Below are positions 47,085-56,501 of a DNA stretch of 64,000 nt, piece by piece; position 1 is the stretch's first letter; the number at the start of each line of letters is the position of its first letter. The notes under the pieces are model-generated. The model was not told where the DNA came from. It made no database searches and saw nothing but the letters and a program-made list of their open reading frames with translations. The DNA is taken from the NCBI RefSeq assembly GCF_026626745.1, contig NZ_JAPNJW010000002.1, positions 5,728,151 to 5,792,150 on the forward strand, read 5' to 3'. This DNA is from Nannocystis sp. RBIL2. GTDB taxonomy: Bacteria > Myxococcota_A > Polyangia > Nannocystales > Nannocystaceae. Both the position numbers and the translations under genes were made by a program.

Positions 47085-47495
47085 TCACGCAGCGACCTCC
47101 AGCAGACGCAAGAGCCCGGTGTAATCGATCGGCTTGGTGACGATCCGACAGCCCGGTGCGGCGCCGAGCGCGAGGCGCTCCGCGACCTGCGGGTGAGCCG
47201 TGACGAGCACGAGGCGCAGGGTCGGGTGGTGCGCATGGATCCGCCGCAGCGTCTCGACCTCGCCGACGCGGGCCGGCGAGACGTCCATCACCAGCACGTC
47301 GGGCCGCGGGCCGCGCTCGACCCGGGCTTCGGCGGCCGCCGCGTCGGCGGCGACCTCGACGAGGAAACCGTCGACCCGCAGCAGCTTGACCAGCACGGTC
47401 GCCGTCTTCGGCTCGCCGTCGACGACGAGGACCGAGACCGGTCGCTCGCTGACGACGCCGGCCTGCGCGGGCTGTTGGATGGCACATCGAATCAT
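47085..47495 (-). CDS. Stand-alone response-regulator receiver protein
   Basis: 136 residues from ATG 47495; ATG alternatives upstream would add up to 47 residues. VSVLVVDGEPKTATVLVKLL is the receiver start; the acidic pair is reduced to D-G. DVLVMDVSPARVGEVETLRR contains the phosphoacceptor Asp, and IVTKPIDYTGLLRLLE the conserved Lys-Pro. No output domain. It lies 46 bases upstream of the globin-coupled kinase and may adjust its phosphate flow. Confidence 0.72.
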   Translation of the reverse strand: MIRCAIQQPAQAGVVSERPVSVLVVDGEPKTATVLVKLLRVDGFLVEVAADAAAAEARVERGPRPDVLVMDVSPARVGEVETLRRIHAHHPTLRLVLVTAHPQVAERLALGAAPGCRIVTKPIDYTGLLRLLEVAA

Positions 47496-48124
47496 GGTCG
47501 TGAGGGGAATGGCGTCGCGGTCCAGGAGCATCGAGCAAGCGTCATGCCATCGTCCGTCGGGCGTCTTTGCGGCCCCGCGCCGGCCCCTCTCCGCCGCCTC
47601 GCGCGAGTGCCTTGCGCGCCCGTGCAAGACCTGCACGTGCCCCGCCGCCCCTTTTAAAAAAATGAGAGCCGGCGAAGAGCTCTCGTAAGGTCACCTCTCG
47701 CGCCCCTCGAGCTCGCCGAGGATATCCACCCGGCGCCGTCGTCGTACGCGCAGATCCTGCACAGGAATGCACGGAGTGCATGCTCGCCGGGATCGCTAGC
47801 TCGCGGCCTCATGCCGCGCGCCGCGGCACGCGGCTTGCTCGCGCGAACCAGCGTCGCTCTCGTCATTCGCGTCACCTCTCTCCTCGCTCCCGCGAGGACT
47901 GGCGCGAGCGTCGATGCGATCCCGCGGGCAACACGTAGGTTTTCGGGCCCGGCGCAAACCGTGCACCTCGACGCAGCCGCTGCACCTCGGACTCCGCGAA
48001 CCTTGCGTGCTCACCGGCCTCCGATCTGGCACGGCGGTTGCTGAACCTCCTGCGCCGACTGCCCCGCCGTCACCGGCCGCGCCCTGCTGCCGGACCGCCA
48101 GGCACCTGGCCCTGAGGACATATC
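47496..48124. other. 629-base divergent intergenic region
   Basis: It separates the kinase cluster from the second NtrC-like gene. The AT island CCTTTTAAAAAAATGAG (about 47650) is a possible promoter, and GAGAGC/GCTCTC (about 47664-47688) a weak dyad. I see no gene or RNA. Confidence 0.4.
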
Positions 48125-49531
48125 ATGCCGAACCCGAGCCCCGCCGCCCCACGGATCCTCATCGTCGACGACGAGCCCAGCGCCCGCTCGGCCCTGTCGC
48201 TGCTGTTGCGAGAGGAGGGGTACGAGGTCCAGTGCGCCGCCGACGGCTACAAGGCGCTCGGGCGGACCGACGAGTGGCGGCCCGACATCGTCCTCACCGA
48301 CGTCAAGATGCCCGCGCTCGGCGGCATCGAGCTGCTGACGCGCCTGCGCGAGCGGCTGCCCGAGGTCGCGGTCGTCGTCATGTCCGGCTTCGGCTCGGTC
48401 GAGGGCGCGGTCGAGGCGATGCAGCTCGGCGCCGACGACTACCTCGCCAAGCCGCTCGACTTCGACCAGGTGCTGCTCACCCTCCAGCGCATCGTCGCCG
48501 GCCGCGCCGTCGCCAGCGGGTTTCAGGAGGCGCGCGCCACCCCCGGGTCCGCCGGCGCCGAGGCCACCGCCGACCTCGTCGGCCAGAGCCGGGCCCACCG
48601 CGATCTCGTGGCGCTCGCCGGCCAGGTCGCCGAGGCCCCGGTCTCGCTGCTCATCGCCGGCGAGCGCGGCGCGGGCAAGCAGCACATCGCCCGCCTGATC
48701 CACCAGCTCAGCGGACGCTCCGGCCGGCTCGTGCGCGTGGGCTGCAGCACCGCCGACGAGGCGACCCTGACCGACGAGCTGTTCGGCGCCGAGGGTCGCG
48801 TCCTGGCGGCTCACCGCGGCACCCTCCTGCTCGCCGACGTCGACGCCCTGCCGGCCGCCCTGCAGGCCCGCGTGCTCGGCCTGTTGCAAGATCGCTGCGT
48901 CACCCGGCTGGGCGGCGCGCGCCTCGAGATCGACGTCCGCGTCATCGCCACGACCAGCAGCGACCTCGCCGAGGCCGTCGCGCGCGGCCGCTTCCGCGCC
49001 GATCTGGCCGACCGCCTGCAGGTCGTGAGCCTGCGCGTCCCGAGCCTGCGCGAGCGCCGGGACGACATCGCGCTGCTGGCCAACCACTTCGTGCAATGCC
49101 ACGCGCGCAAGCTCGGCAAGTCGGTCGCCGGCTGCGCCGAGCGGGTGCTGCAGATCCTGTTCGGCCTCGACTGGCCCGGCAACGTCCGCCAGCTCGACCA
49201 GTGCATCGAGCGAGCGGTCATCCTGGCGCGCGGCCGGGAGATCGAGCCGCGCGACCTGCCGCGCGAGTACACCGCCGCGGTGCTCGACCAGCGCAACGCG
49301 CCGGTGATCCCGGGCGCCAGCCTGTGGGACATCGAGCGCTACGCGATCTTGCAGACCCTCGAGCACACCGGCGGCAGCACCAGCAAGGCCGCGCGAATCC
49401 TCGGCATCTCTGCCCGCAAGATCCAGTATCGGCTCAACGAGTACGGCCGCGCCAAGCCGAGCTGCGCCCCCGCCCGCCCGACAGCATCGCCCGCGGCCGA
49501 CGACAGCCGGCGCAGGCGCGTCGACGCGTGA
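48125..49531 (+). CDS. NtrC-like regulator lacking the GAFTGA sigma-54 loop
   Basis: 468 residues. The receiver is complete (D15, D16; phosphoacceptor D59 in VLTDVKMP; Lys in LAKPLD). The AAA+ domain keeps Walker A as GERGAGKQHIA but is degenerate: after TDELFGAEGRVL it runs straight into AAHRGTLLLADVDALPAA, so the segment that normally holds GAFTGA is missing, and Walker B reads LLLADVD instead of LFLDE. The HTH is intact: GGSTSKAARILGISARKIQY. Without GAFTGA it cannot open sigma-54 promoters in the usual way, so it probably acts on sigma-70 promoters, as known for some degenerate NtrC proteins, or as an anti-activator. It stands alone, transcribed toward the USP gene. Confidence 0.88.
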   Translation: MPNPSPAAPRILIVDDEPSARSALSLLLREEGYEVQCAADGYKALGRTDEWRPDIVLTDVKMPALGGIELLTRLRERLPEVAVVVMSGFGSVEGAVEAMQLGADDYLAKPLDFDQVLLTLQRIVAGRAVASGFQEARATPGSAGAEATADLVGQSRAHRDLVALAGQVAEAPVSLLIAGERGAGKQHIARLIHQLSGRSGRLVRVGCSTADEATLTDELFGAEGRVLAAHRGTLLLADVDALPAALQARVLGLLQDRCVTRLGGARLEIDVRVIATTSSDLAEAVARGRFRADLADRLQVVSLRVPSLRERRDDIALLANHFVQCHARKLGKSVAGCAERVLQILFGLDWPGNVRQLDQCIERAVILARGREIEPRDLPREYTAAVLDQRNAPVIPGASLWDIERYAILQTLEHTGGSTSKAARILGISARKIQYRLNEYGRAKPSCAPARPTASPAADDSRRRRVDA

Positions 49532-49661
49532 TTCGCCGCGAGGCTTGCGTCGGCGGTGCACGGTTTGCACGCGGCGATTCGCCGGACCACCGAATCACCA
49601 ATGATTCTCTCGCCGCCATCGAGGTGCGCCGATTGCAAAACCGTGGACGACGACAGGAGCA

Positions 49662-50510
49662 ATGATTCGTATGTCGACAGCACGGCAATGGGTCCTCGGC
49701 CTCGATCTCGGCGCGCGCTCTCGCGGGGCGCTGGTGTTCGCCCGCTGGCTGCGCGAGGCGGGTGAACCGGTGACGAGCGTCCACGTGCTCGAGACGTGGA
49801 TCCGCGGCTACCTCCGCAGCGACAACTACGAGCGCCTCCAGACGGTGCTGGCGCGAGCGACCGCGGAGATCGGCCTCGGCTCGCCGGGCGACATTCAGCT
49901 GGTGGAGGCCGACCGCGCCGAGGTCGGCCTCGCGCGCGCGGCCGAGGGCGCGGCCGCGCTCATCATCGGCCGCGCCGCCCCGAGCGAGGGCAACGCCCTG
50001 CTGCGCCTCGGCCCGACCGCGCGGCGGGTCCTGCGAGGGCTGCCGGCGCCGGTGATCGTGGTGCCGCCCGACCTGACCGCAGTCGCCCCGGGTCCCGTGC
50101 TGATCGCCACCGACCTCGAGGAGACCAGCGCGGGCGCCGTCGAGTTCGCGCAGCAATTCGCCGCGAGACACCGCCGCCCGCTCGAGCTCGTCCACGTCGG
50201 CGCGGCGCTCTACAATGACTTCATCGACACGCTCGAGCCGCGCTGGCTGGCGGCCCGGGAGATCTTCCGCGCCGACACCCTCGACTCGGTGCGCGAGTGG
50301 GCGGTCGAGCGCGGGCTGACCGGGACGCCTCACGTCGTCTACGGCGAGCCGGCGCAGCAGATCGCCGACCTCGCCCGGGCCCGCGAGGCTGCCCTCGTCG
50401 TCGTCGGTTCGCGCCGCCTGGGGACGGTGGCCCGCGCGTTCCTCAGCAGCACTGCCTCGGCGCTGGCGAGCTGCGCCGCGTGCCCGGTCGCGGTGGTGCC
50501 GTCGCGCTGA
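49662..50510 (+). CDS. Universal stress protein with two USP domains
   Basis: 282 residues; ATG 49662 follows AGGAGC, and an ATG three codons later is possible. Two tandem USP folds: the first ends AALIIGRAAPSEGNALLRLG, RRVLRGLPAPVIVVPP; the second ends VVVGSRRLGTVARAFLSSTA, SCAACPVAVVP. The G-2X-G-9X-G(S/T) pattern is fairly complete in the second, so ATP binding is likely there. USPs support survival under low oxygen or growth arrest, which fits the globin-coupled kinase cluster upstream. Confidence 0.88.
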   Translation: MIRMSTARQWVLGLDLGARSRGALVFARWLREAGEPVTSVHVLETWIRGYLRSDNYERLQTVLARATAEIGLGSPGDIQLVEADRAEVGLARAAEGAAALIIGRAAPSEGNALLRLGPTARRVLRGLPAPVIVVPPDLTAVAPGPVLIATDLEETSAGAVEFAQQFAARHRRPLELVHVGAALYNDFIDTLEPRWLAAREIFRADTLDSVREWAVERGLTGTPHVVYGEPAQQIADLARAREAALVVVGSRRLGTVARAFLSSTASALASCAACPVAVVPSR

Positions 50511-50544
50511 GCGTGGTGATCGCGCGGCACGCATTCAACGCCGA

Positions 50545-50586
50545 TCATGGATGTCTCTGAGGACATGTCCAAAAGAACACCCATGA
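50545..50586. terminator. ACATGTCC-type hairpin between convergent genes
   Basis: TCATGG (50545-50550) pairs with CCATGA (50581-50586); inside is GGACATGTCC (50561-50570), itself a perfect palindrome, preceded by ATGTCTCTGA. It lies between the convergent USP and LysR genes. Confidence 0.6.
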
Positions 50587-50596
50587 CAAGAAACAT

Positions 50597-51511
50597 TCAG
50601 CGCGGCTGCTCCGCCCACGCCTTCACCGCCTCCACGAACCGCCGCAGCCGCGCCGGGTAGAACTGCGCGTACGGGTACACCAGCCACACCGGCAGCGGCG
50701 CCGCGCGCCACGACGGCACCAGATGGACCAGTCGACCCGCGGCGAGGTCGTCCTCGACCAGCCAGGTCGACACGATCGCCGCGCCGGTGCCGGCCAGCGC
50801 CGCCTGGCGCAGCGGGAACAGGCTGTCGGTGGCCATTCGCGGGCGGATCGGCAGGCGGGACGTCGCCCCGGTGGTGCGGTGCGTCAGCACCACCTCGCGG
50901 CGGTAGAACGTGCTGAACGCCAGCCACGGCAGCTCGGCCAGCGCCGCGGGGTCGTCGCCCGGCGGGTTCGCGCCGACCAGCCCCGGCGCGGCCACCACGA
51001 TGCGGGGGATCTCCATCAGGCGCAGCGCCACCAGCGACGGGTCGCGCACCTCGCCGGCCTGGATCGCGCAGTCGATCCCGCCGCCGATCAGGTCGCGGAG
51101 GTCGTCGCGCAGCAGCCACTCGACGTCCACCTTCGGGTGCTGCTGCAGGAACCGGAGCAGCGGCTCGACCAGCTGCAGCTGACCGAACGCGTGCGGCACC
51201 ACCACGCGCAGCAGGCCCTCGGCCTCGTCCTTCGCGCCGCGCAGGTGCGACTCGAACGCGGCCCAGCTCGTCAGCAGCGCCTTGGCCTGCTCGTAGCAGC
51301 GCTCGCCGTCCTCGGTGAGCTTCATCGTATGCGTCGAGCGCTGCAGCAGGCGCACCCCGAAGAAGCGCTCCAGCGCCTGCAGGCGGCGGCTGATCGTCGG
51401 CTGCGTCGTCTGCAGCTGGGCCGCGGCGGCCGACAGCGTGCCGGCCTCGACGATGCGGACGAACGTCTGCATCAGCGCGATCCGGTCGGTCGAGGTCGAC
51501 TCCGGGCTCAT
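50597..51511 (-). CDS. LysR-family transcriptional regulator
   Basis: 304 residues from ATG 51511. The N-terminal HTH is canonical: LMQTFVRIVEAGTLSAAAAQ, LQTTQPTISRRLQALERFFG and VRLLQRSTHTMKLTEDGERC. The substrate-binding domain has GLLRVVVPHAFGQLQLVEPL and VDVEWLLRDDLRDLIGGGID. It is divergent from an MFS exporter gene 96 bases away, the classic LysR arrangement, so it probably controls that gene. The ligand is unknown. Confidence 0.92.
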   Translation of the reverse strand: MSPESTSTDRIALMQTFVRIVEAGTLSAAAAQLQTTQPTISRRLQALERFFGVRLLQRSTHTMKLTEDGERCYEQAKALLTSWAAFESHLRGAKDEAEGLLRVVVPHAFGQLQLVEPLLRFLQQHPKVDVEWLLRDDLRDLIGGGIDCAIQAGEVRDPSLVALRLMEIPRIVVAAPGLVGANPPGDDPAALAELPWLAFSTFYRREVVLTHRTTGATSRLPIRPRMATDSLFPLRQAALAGTGAAIVSTWLVEDDLAAGRLVHLVPSWRAAPLPVWLVYPYAQFYPARLRRFVEAVKAWAEQPR

Positions 51512-51607
51512 GCGGCGGACGTATAGCAGTTGTGCCGCGCGCGCGCCTACACGGCGCCGGGCCCGTCCTGCACAGTGTCGTCCATCGCTCTCCCCGCAGG
51601 ACCGCGC

Positions 51608-52807
51608 ATGCAAGACCTCTCGCCCAGCTCCACCGCGACCCGCCCCGCCGACCTGCCCGGCCCGCTGCTCGGCTTGCTCGCGACGAGCACCGGCCTGGCC
51701 GCGGCCTCGATCTACTACGCGCAGCCGCTGCTGGCGCTGCTGGCCGAGTCCTTGCGGGTCACGCCGTCCTCGGTCGGCCTGGTGCCGACGCTGACGCAGC
51801 TCGGCTACGCGCTCGGCATCTTGCTGCTGACGCCGCTCGGCGATCGCTACGATCGCCGGCGGGTCATCGTCGTCAAGGTGCTGCTGCTCGCCGCGGCGCT
51901 CGTGGCCAGCAGCCTCGCGCCCAGCCTGCCGCTGCTGCTGCTCGCCAGCCTCGCCGTCGGCGTGGTCGCCACCGCCGCGCAGGACATCGTGCCCGCCGTC
52001 GCGACCCTCGCCCCGGACGCGCGTCGCGGTCGCGCCGTCGGCTCGGTGATGACCGGGCTGCTGCTCGGCATCCTGCTGTCGCGGGTGGTCAGCGGCGCGG
52101 TGGCCGAGCAGCTCGGCTGGCGGATGATGTTCGCGCTGGCCGCGGGCGCGGTCTCGCTGATCGCCGTGGCGCTGCGCTGGCGCTTGCCTCGCTTCGCCCC
52201 GACCACGGACCTGCCCTACTTCGCCCTGCTGCGGTCGCTGCGGACGCTGTGGCGGCGGCACCCTGCGCTGCGCCGTGCCGCTCTGGCCCAGGGTCTGCTG
52301 TCGGTGGCCTTCAGCGCGTTCTGGTCGACTCTGGCGGTGTGGCTGCACGCGGCGCCGTTCCACCTCGGCAGCACCGCGGCCGGCGCGTTCGGCCTCGCCG
52401 GTGCCGCCGGGGCCCTGGCCGCGCCCCTGGCCGGGCGCCTGTCGGACCGCCGCGGTCCGCACGGCGTGACGCGGCTCGGCGCCGCGCTCGTGCTGGCTTC
52501 GTTCCTCGCCCTGCTGGCCTTGCCGCTGCTCGATCGCACCGCCGGATTGTGGCTGGTCGCCCTGGCGGCCGTCGGCTTCGACCTCGGCGTGCAAGCCTCC
52601 CTCATCGCCCACCAGACCATCGTCTACGGCCTCGACCCCGCCGCCCGCAGCCGCCTCAACGCCAGCTTCTTCACCGTCGTGTTCATCGGCATGGCCACCG
52701 GCTCCGCGCTCGGCGGCCTGCTGCTCGAACACCACGGCGTCACCGGCGTGTTCGGCCTCGCCGCCCTGGCCGCGGCCTCGGCCCTGGCGCTGCGGCTGGT
52801 GCTCTAG
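51608..52807 (+). CDS. MFS transporter, sugar/drug efflux type
   Basis: 399 residues from ATG 51608; the open frame continues upstream into the divergent promoter and was not used. Twelve membrane helices are predicted by eye. The motif between helices 2 and 3 is present as PLGDRYDRRRVIVVK, and the second-half equivalent as AGRLSDRRGPHG. Similar to the YnfM/arabinose-efflux group (ASIYYAQPLLALLAESL at the start). The divergent LysR gene is the likely regulator. Confidence 0.88.
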   Translation: MQDLSPSSTATRPADLPGPLLGLLATSTGLAAASIYYAQPLLALLAESLRVTPSSVGLVPTLTQLGYALGILLLTPLGDRYDRRRVIVVKVLLLAAALVASSLAPSLPLLLLASLAVGVVATAAQDIVPAVATLAPDARRGRAVGSVMTGLLLGILLSRVVSGAVAEQLGWRMMFALAAGAVSLIAVALRWRLPRFAPTTDLPYFALLRSLRTLWRRHPALRRAALAQGLLSVAFSAFWSTLAVWLHAAPFHLGSTAAGAFGLAGAAGALAAPLAGRLSDRRGPHGVTRLGAALVLASFLALLALPLLDRTAGLWLVALAAVGFDLGVQASLIAHQTIVYGLDPAARSRLNASFFTVVFIGMATGSALGGLLLEHHGVTGVFGLAALAAASALALRLVL

Positions 52808-52901
52808 GCCTCCGAATGCACCCACATCCCACCTCCGCGAATCGTAGACCCGACGCCAGCGCCGACCGCCCTCGTCCCTGCGCGTCGTGGTACGAAGGAG
52901 C

Positions 52902-54773
52902 ATGTCCGACTCCGCGGAGCGTTCTGCCACTGACTTCGCGGCGATGCAGAGGAGCAGCCGCGGCAAGTACGTCGCGCTCGCGCTGCTCCTCTGCGGGGCA
53001 GTCGCGGCGATCGCCCTGTACCTGCGCCCGGGCCCGTTCGGCAAGCCGGAGGCCGCCGAGCGGGTGTTCGTCGTCCCGGCTCGCAACCTGAGCTACCTCG
53101 TCATCCTCGGCCAGTGGGGCTTCGAACCGGTCGAGGGCGGCCTCGAGCGCATGACCTCCGAGCTGCGCGACAAGGTGCCCGGCGCGAGCGAGGCCGGGGT
53201 CGCCGCCGCGCTGCGCCTGGCCGATTGGTCAGGTCACGCCTTCGTCGCCTTCGAGGACCCGGCGCAGCACGATTGGAGCGGCCTCGACATCGCCGGCGGG
53301 CTCCCGACCTTCGAGCCGCACCACCGCTTCGCGGTCGTCAGCGCCGGCGACCTCGCGTTCCCCCACGTCATGACCCTCAACCCGAAGCCGTCCGACGTGA
53401 TGGCGGGCCCCTCCGTCGATTTGCTGGCGGCCCTGTTCGCCCAGGAGCCGCTGGCCAGCGCCCTGCGCGACGATCCCGGCTCGCCCGAGGTCATGCTGCT
53501 GCGCGGCAAGCTGGAGGCCGGCATCCGCACCGTGCGCTCGGTCCGCGAGGCCGAGGCGCGGGTCGCCAAGGTGCTCGAGACCAGCCAGGCCCGGCTGACC
53601 ACCACCGAGACCGCCACCCCGGCGCCCGTCCTGCTCGGCGGCGTGCGCGAGGCCATGCAGACGATCGCCCTGGCCGACGGCGGCCTCCTGCTCGTCACCA
53701 ACGCCATGCGCCTCGTCACCACCAACGGCGACGACACCCAGGCCTCCTTCACCACCCGCCACGACCTGTCCTATGTGCCAGCCGGCGCCGACCCGATCGC
53801 CGGCCGCACGCCCTGCACCAGCCTGCTCGGCGGGTCGATCGAGCAGACCGGCGCGCGCCCGCTGCTGGTCCCCTCGACCCGCGGCGACGCGCTCGTCATC
53901 CATCACGAGGGCGTCTCGCGCGTCTACACGCTCGGCGAGGGCGGCTGCAACTTCGTCCACCGCGGCGACATCCGCGTGCCGCTCGAGCGCAAGCAAGACC
54001 CCGGCGTCCCCTCGAGCGCCGGCACCGTCGCGCGCCTGCGCCTCGGCGACGACGACTCCGCGATCGCCCTGATCAAACCAGGCGACGAGGTCGCGCTCGA
54101 CCTCGTGCGCTCGACGTCCCTCGGCCTCCACTACCCCGCGTGGCTCGACGACACCACGCTCATCGCAGTCAGCGATCCACCCGACCCCGACGATCCGGAC
54201 GCGCCGGAGCGCCACGACGGCCTGCTGTTCTTCAGCACCGAGCACCCCGACCGCGCCCTGCGCATCGACGCCGCCAACTTCGCCGGCAATCCGACGATCC
54301 ACACTGCAGTGCCTGCGCCGCCCGGCCCGAAAGGCCCGCGCCTGATCGTGCAGAGCCGCTCGCAGCTGTACCGCGTCGACCTGCCACGCAGCGTCCCCGA
54401 GCTGTTCGCAAGCCTGGGCAAGAAGCGCCCGCCCGCCGACGGCGAACCACTCGTCGTCGACGTCGACACGCGCGAGTGGACGTTCACGCCGCTGGTCCAG
54501 GACAACGACCGCCTCGACATGGGCAGCCCCGCGGTCGCGCCGCGCGGCGACCTGGTGGCGTTCCGGATCCGCCTCGAAGACAAGATCCCGCCGGAGATCG
54601 CGGTCGTGCCGCTCACCGGCGGACCGATGCGCGTGCTCACCCGCAACAGCCTCGACGACCGCGATCCGACGTTCACCGCCGACGGCAAGTCGATCGTGTT
54701 CTCGACCTTCTACCAGGTCGACACGACCGACTGGAGCGTGGCGATCGGCCGCATGGTGCCGACGGGGAGCTAG
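52902..54773 (+). CDS. Membrane-anchored TolB-like beta-propeller protein
   Basis: 623 residues from ATG 52902 with AAGGAG four bases before. A short cytoplasmic N-terminus (20 residues) and one membrane helix (KYVALALLLCGAVAAIALYL) are followed by a large periplasmic part. Early residues include a helical stretch (about 195-225). The C-terminal two thirds hold propeller-type repeats: PAWLDDTTLIAVSDPPDPDD, DMGSPAVAPRGDLVAFRIRL and DRDPTFTADGKSIVFSTFY, the last two being typical TolB/PD40 blades. Role unknown. Confidence 0.7.
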   Translation: MSDSAERSATDFAAMQRSSRGKYVALALLLCGAVAAIALYLRPGPFGKPEAAERVFVVPARNLSYLVILGQWGFEPVEGGLERMTSELRDKVPGASEAGVAAALRLADWSGHAFVAFEDPAQHDWSGLDIAGGLPTFEPHHRFAVVSAGDLAFPHVMTLNPKPSDVMAGPSVDLLAALFAQEPLASALRDDPGSPEVMLLRGKLEAGIRTVRSVREAEARVAKVLETSQARLTTTETATPAPVLLGGVREAMQTIALADGGLLLVTNAMRLVTTNGDDTQASFTTRHDLSYVPAGADPIAGRTPCTSLLGGSIEQTGARPLLVPSTRGDALVIHHEGVSRVYTLGEGGCNFVHRGDIRVPLERKQDPGVPSSAGTVARLRLGDDDSAIALIKPGDEVALDLVRSTSLGLHYPAWLDDTTLIAVSDPPDPDDPDAPERHDGLLFFSTEHPDRALRIDAANFAGNPTIHTAVPAPPGPKGPRLIVQSRSQLYRVDLPRSVPELFASLGKKRPPADGEPLVVDVDTREWTFTPLVQDNDRLDMGSPAVAPRGDLVAFRIRLEDKIPPEIAVVPLTGGPMRVLTRNSLDDRDPTFTADGKSIVFSTFYQVDTTDWSVAIGRMVPTGS

Positions 54774-54809
54774 CAGTTCGCCCCGCGTGGCGCGGCCGAC
54801 CGCCGAGGC

Positions 54810-56501
54810 TCAGCCCCCGAGGTAGACCGTCCCCTTGACGACGGCATCGACCACGCCGTCGCCGTCGACGTCGCCCAGCGCGAGGCCCTCGCCGCCGCCG
54901 CCGAACGAGGGCCCGGCGGTGAACGAGCCGTCGCCCGCGTTGAGCCACACGAGGTTGGTCTTGACGAAGAAGTCGTCGTTGGCCGAGACCACGTCGAGGT
55001 CGCCGTCGCCGTCGACGTCGCGCATCAGGACGTCCTCGACGTCCGAGGTGCCGAGGTCCTGGCCCTCGCTGAACATCGGCCCGCCGGCGTTCCGCCAGAC
55101 CCGCGCCGCCCCGTCGAAGTACGGCATGACAAGCAGGTCGGTCGCGCCGTCGCCGTCGACGTCGCCGGCGTCGACGCCGTTGCTCCCGTGCGGGCCGTTG
55201 CCGAGCCCCACGCCGGTGGCCGCGAATTGGCCGGTGCCGTCATTGAGCGAGACCGAGGCGGCCTCGTCGAATTGCCCGTTGCCGTACGCGACGTCGAGAT
55301 CGCCGTCGCCGTCGACGTCGGTCAGCACCACGCCGGCGGTCGAGTTCGAACCGACCCCCGTCGCGCCCGCCGCGAACGTCCCGCTGCCGTCGTTCAGCAA
55401 GATCTCGTCGGCCACGTCGGTCCCCCCGGTCACCGCGTAGATGTCGAGGTCGCCGTCGCCGTCGACGTCGCCGACCAGGTACTTCTTCTTGCCGTTCAGC
55501 ACGTCCTGCCCGGGCCCCTGGGCGAAGGCCCCGGCCCCGTCGTTGAGCCAGATCGAGCCGACGCCCGAGTTCCCGAAGCACAGGATGTCGAGGTCGCGGT
55601 CGGCGTCGACGTCGGCCAGCGTGAGGTGCCCGGTGAGGGAATAGCAGGAGTACTCGTATTCGACCGTGGTGAAGGTGCCGTCGCCCTCGTTGAGGAACAC
55701 GTCGCCGTTCGAACGCGCGACGTCGAGGTCGCCGTCGCCGTCGACGTCGCCGAGCGCCGGGAATCGGTCGCCCACCCACGCGTTGGTGCCCGTGAACACC
55801 CCCGTCCCGGCCGCGCCGGACACCGTGAATTGAAACACGTGCGGCACCAGCGGCTCGCCCTGCGCGTCGCGGATGCCCGAGGTCAGCGTCACGTCGACGC
55901 GCTCGGCCGGGTGCAGCGGCGCGGCGAACACGAGCTCGGCCTTGCCGTCGTCGGTCCACTCGACGACAAAGCCGCGCCGTCCGCTCTGGCTGCCGTGGAC
56001 GGCGATCGTGGTGTCGTCGACCGTCTCGCGGTCGACCGAGCAGCCGAGGTCGAGCACCACGGGCTCGCCCTGCGCGAGCGTGCCGTCCTGCCCGGCGGGC
56101 ACGCGCGACAGCAGGGCGAACGGTGCCACGCCCCCGGGGCTGCACCCCGCCTGCTTGCAATCGCTCGTGCAAGCCGCGCCGTCGCCGTTGGCCTCGCCGT
56201 CGTCGCACTCCTCGCCCGGATCGAGCTGACCATCGCCACACGTCGGCGAGGCCGAGGACGTCGCGGGCGACGAGGACGAGGTCGTCGGGACCTCGGAAGT
56301 CCCGCTCGGCTCGCCCCCGATCGTCGGCTCGCCGGTGTCGCCGTCGCTCGTGCTCGCCGGCGGCATCTGGCCGGTGTCGCCGTCCGTCGTGCCCGTGCCC
56401 GCGCCCCCGCTGTCGCCGCAAGCCACCAGCAGAAACAGGCACAGCGAGGGCGAACCGAGGCGCCTGACCGAGGAGAGGGAAGAACGAGATCCTTGCTGCA
56501 T
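54810..56501 (-). CDS. FG-GAP/VCBS-repeat surface lipoprotein
   Basis: 563 residues from ATG 56501; an ATG 24 bases upstream is possible. Lipoprotein signal (SPSLCLFLLVAC), then a Thr/Ser/Gly/Asp linker with a short Cys motif (CGDGQLDPGEECDDG, as in myxobacterial Cys repeats). A domain ADDGKAELVF-like region (about 130-215) is followed by seven FG-GAP/VCBS blades, each with the calcium loop DVDGDGDLD or a close variant. These build a seven-bladed, calcium-binding propeller like integrin alpha heads. Probably adhesive or scaffold-like on the cell surface. Confidence 0.82.
   Translation of the reverse strand: MQQGSRSSLSSVRRLGSPSLCLFLLVACGDSGGAGTGTTDGDTGQMPPASTSDGDTGEPTIGGEPSGTSEVPTTSSSSPATSSASPTCGDGQLDPGEECDDGEANGDGAACTSDCKQAGCSPGGVAPFALLSRVPAGQDGTLAQGEPVVLDLGCSVDRETVDDTTIAVHGSQSGRRGFVVEWTDDGKAELVFAAPLHPAERVDVTLTSGIRDAQGEPLVPHVFQFTVSGAAGTGVFTGTNAWVGDRFPALGDVDGDGDLDVARSNGDVFLNEGDGTFTTVEYEYSCYSLTGHLTLADVDADRDLDILCFGNSGVGSIWLNDGAGAFAQGPGQDVLNGKKKYLVGDVDGDGDLDIYAVTGGTDVADEILLNDGSGTFAAGATGVGSNSTAGVVLTDVDGDGDLDVAYGNGQFDEAASVSLNDGTGQFAATGVGLGNGPHGSNGVDAGDVDGDGATDLLVMPYFDGAARVWRNAGGPMFSEGQDLGTSDVEDVLMRDVDGDGDLDVVSANDDFFVKTNLVWLNAGDGSFTAGPSFGGGGEGLALGDVDGDGVVDAVVKGTVYLGG
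54845..55755 (-). repeat. Seven-fold DVDGDG-coding DNA repeat
   Basis: The calcium-loop coding segment appears seven times, spaced about 120-170 bases, mostly as GTCGCCGTCGCCGTCGACGTCG on the plus strand with few changes. The high DNA identity suggests recent duplication or gene conversion between blades. Confidence 0.6.

Noticed and set aside
50597..53086. An 829-codon minus-strand frame extending the LysR gene upstream
   Set aside because: Only the last 304 codons form a LysR protein; the upstream part is the antisense of the MFS gene and low in complexity.
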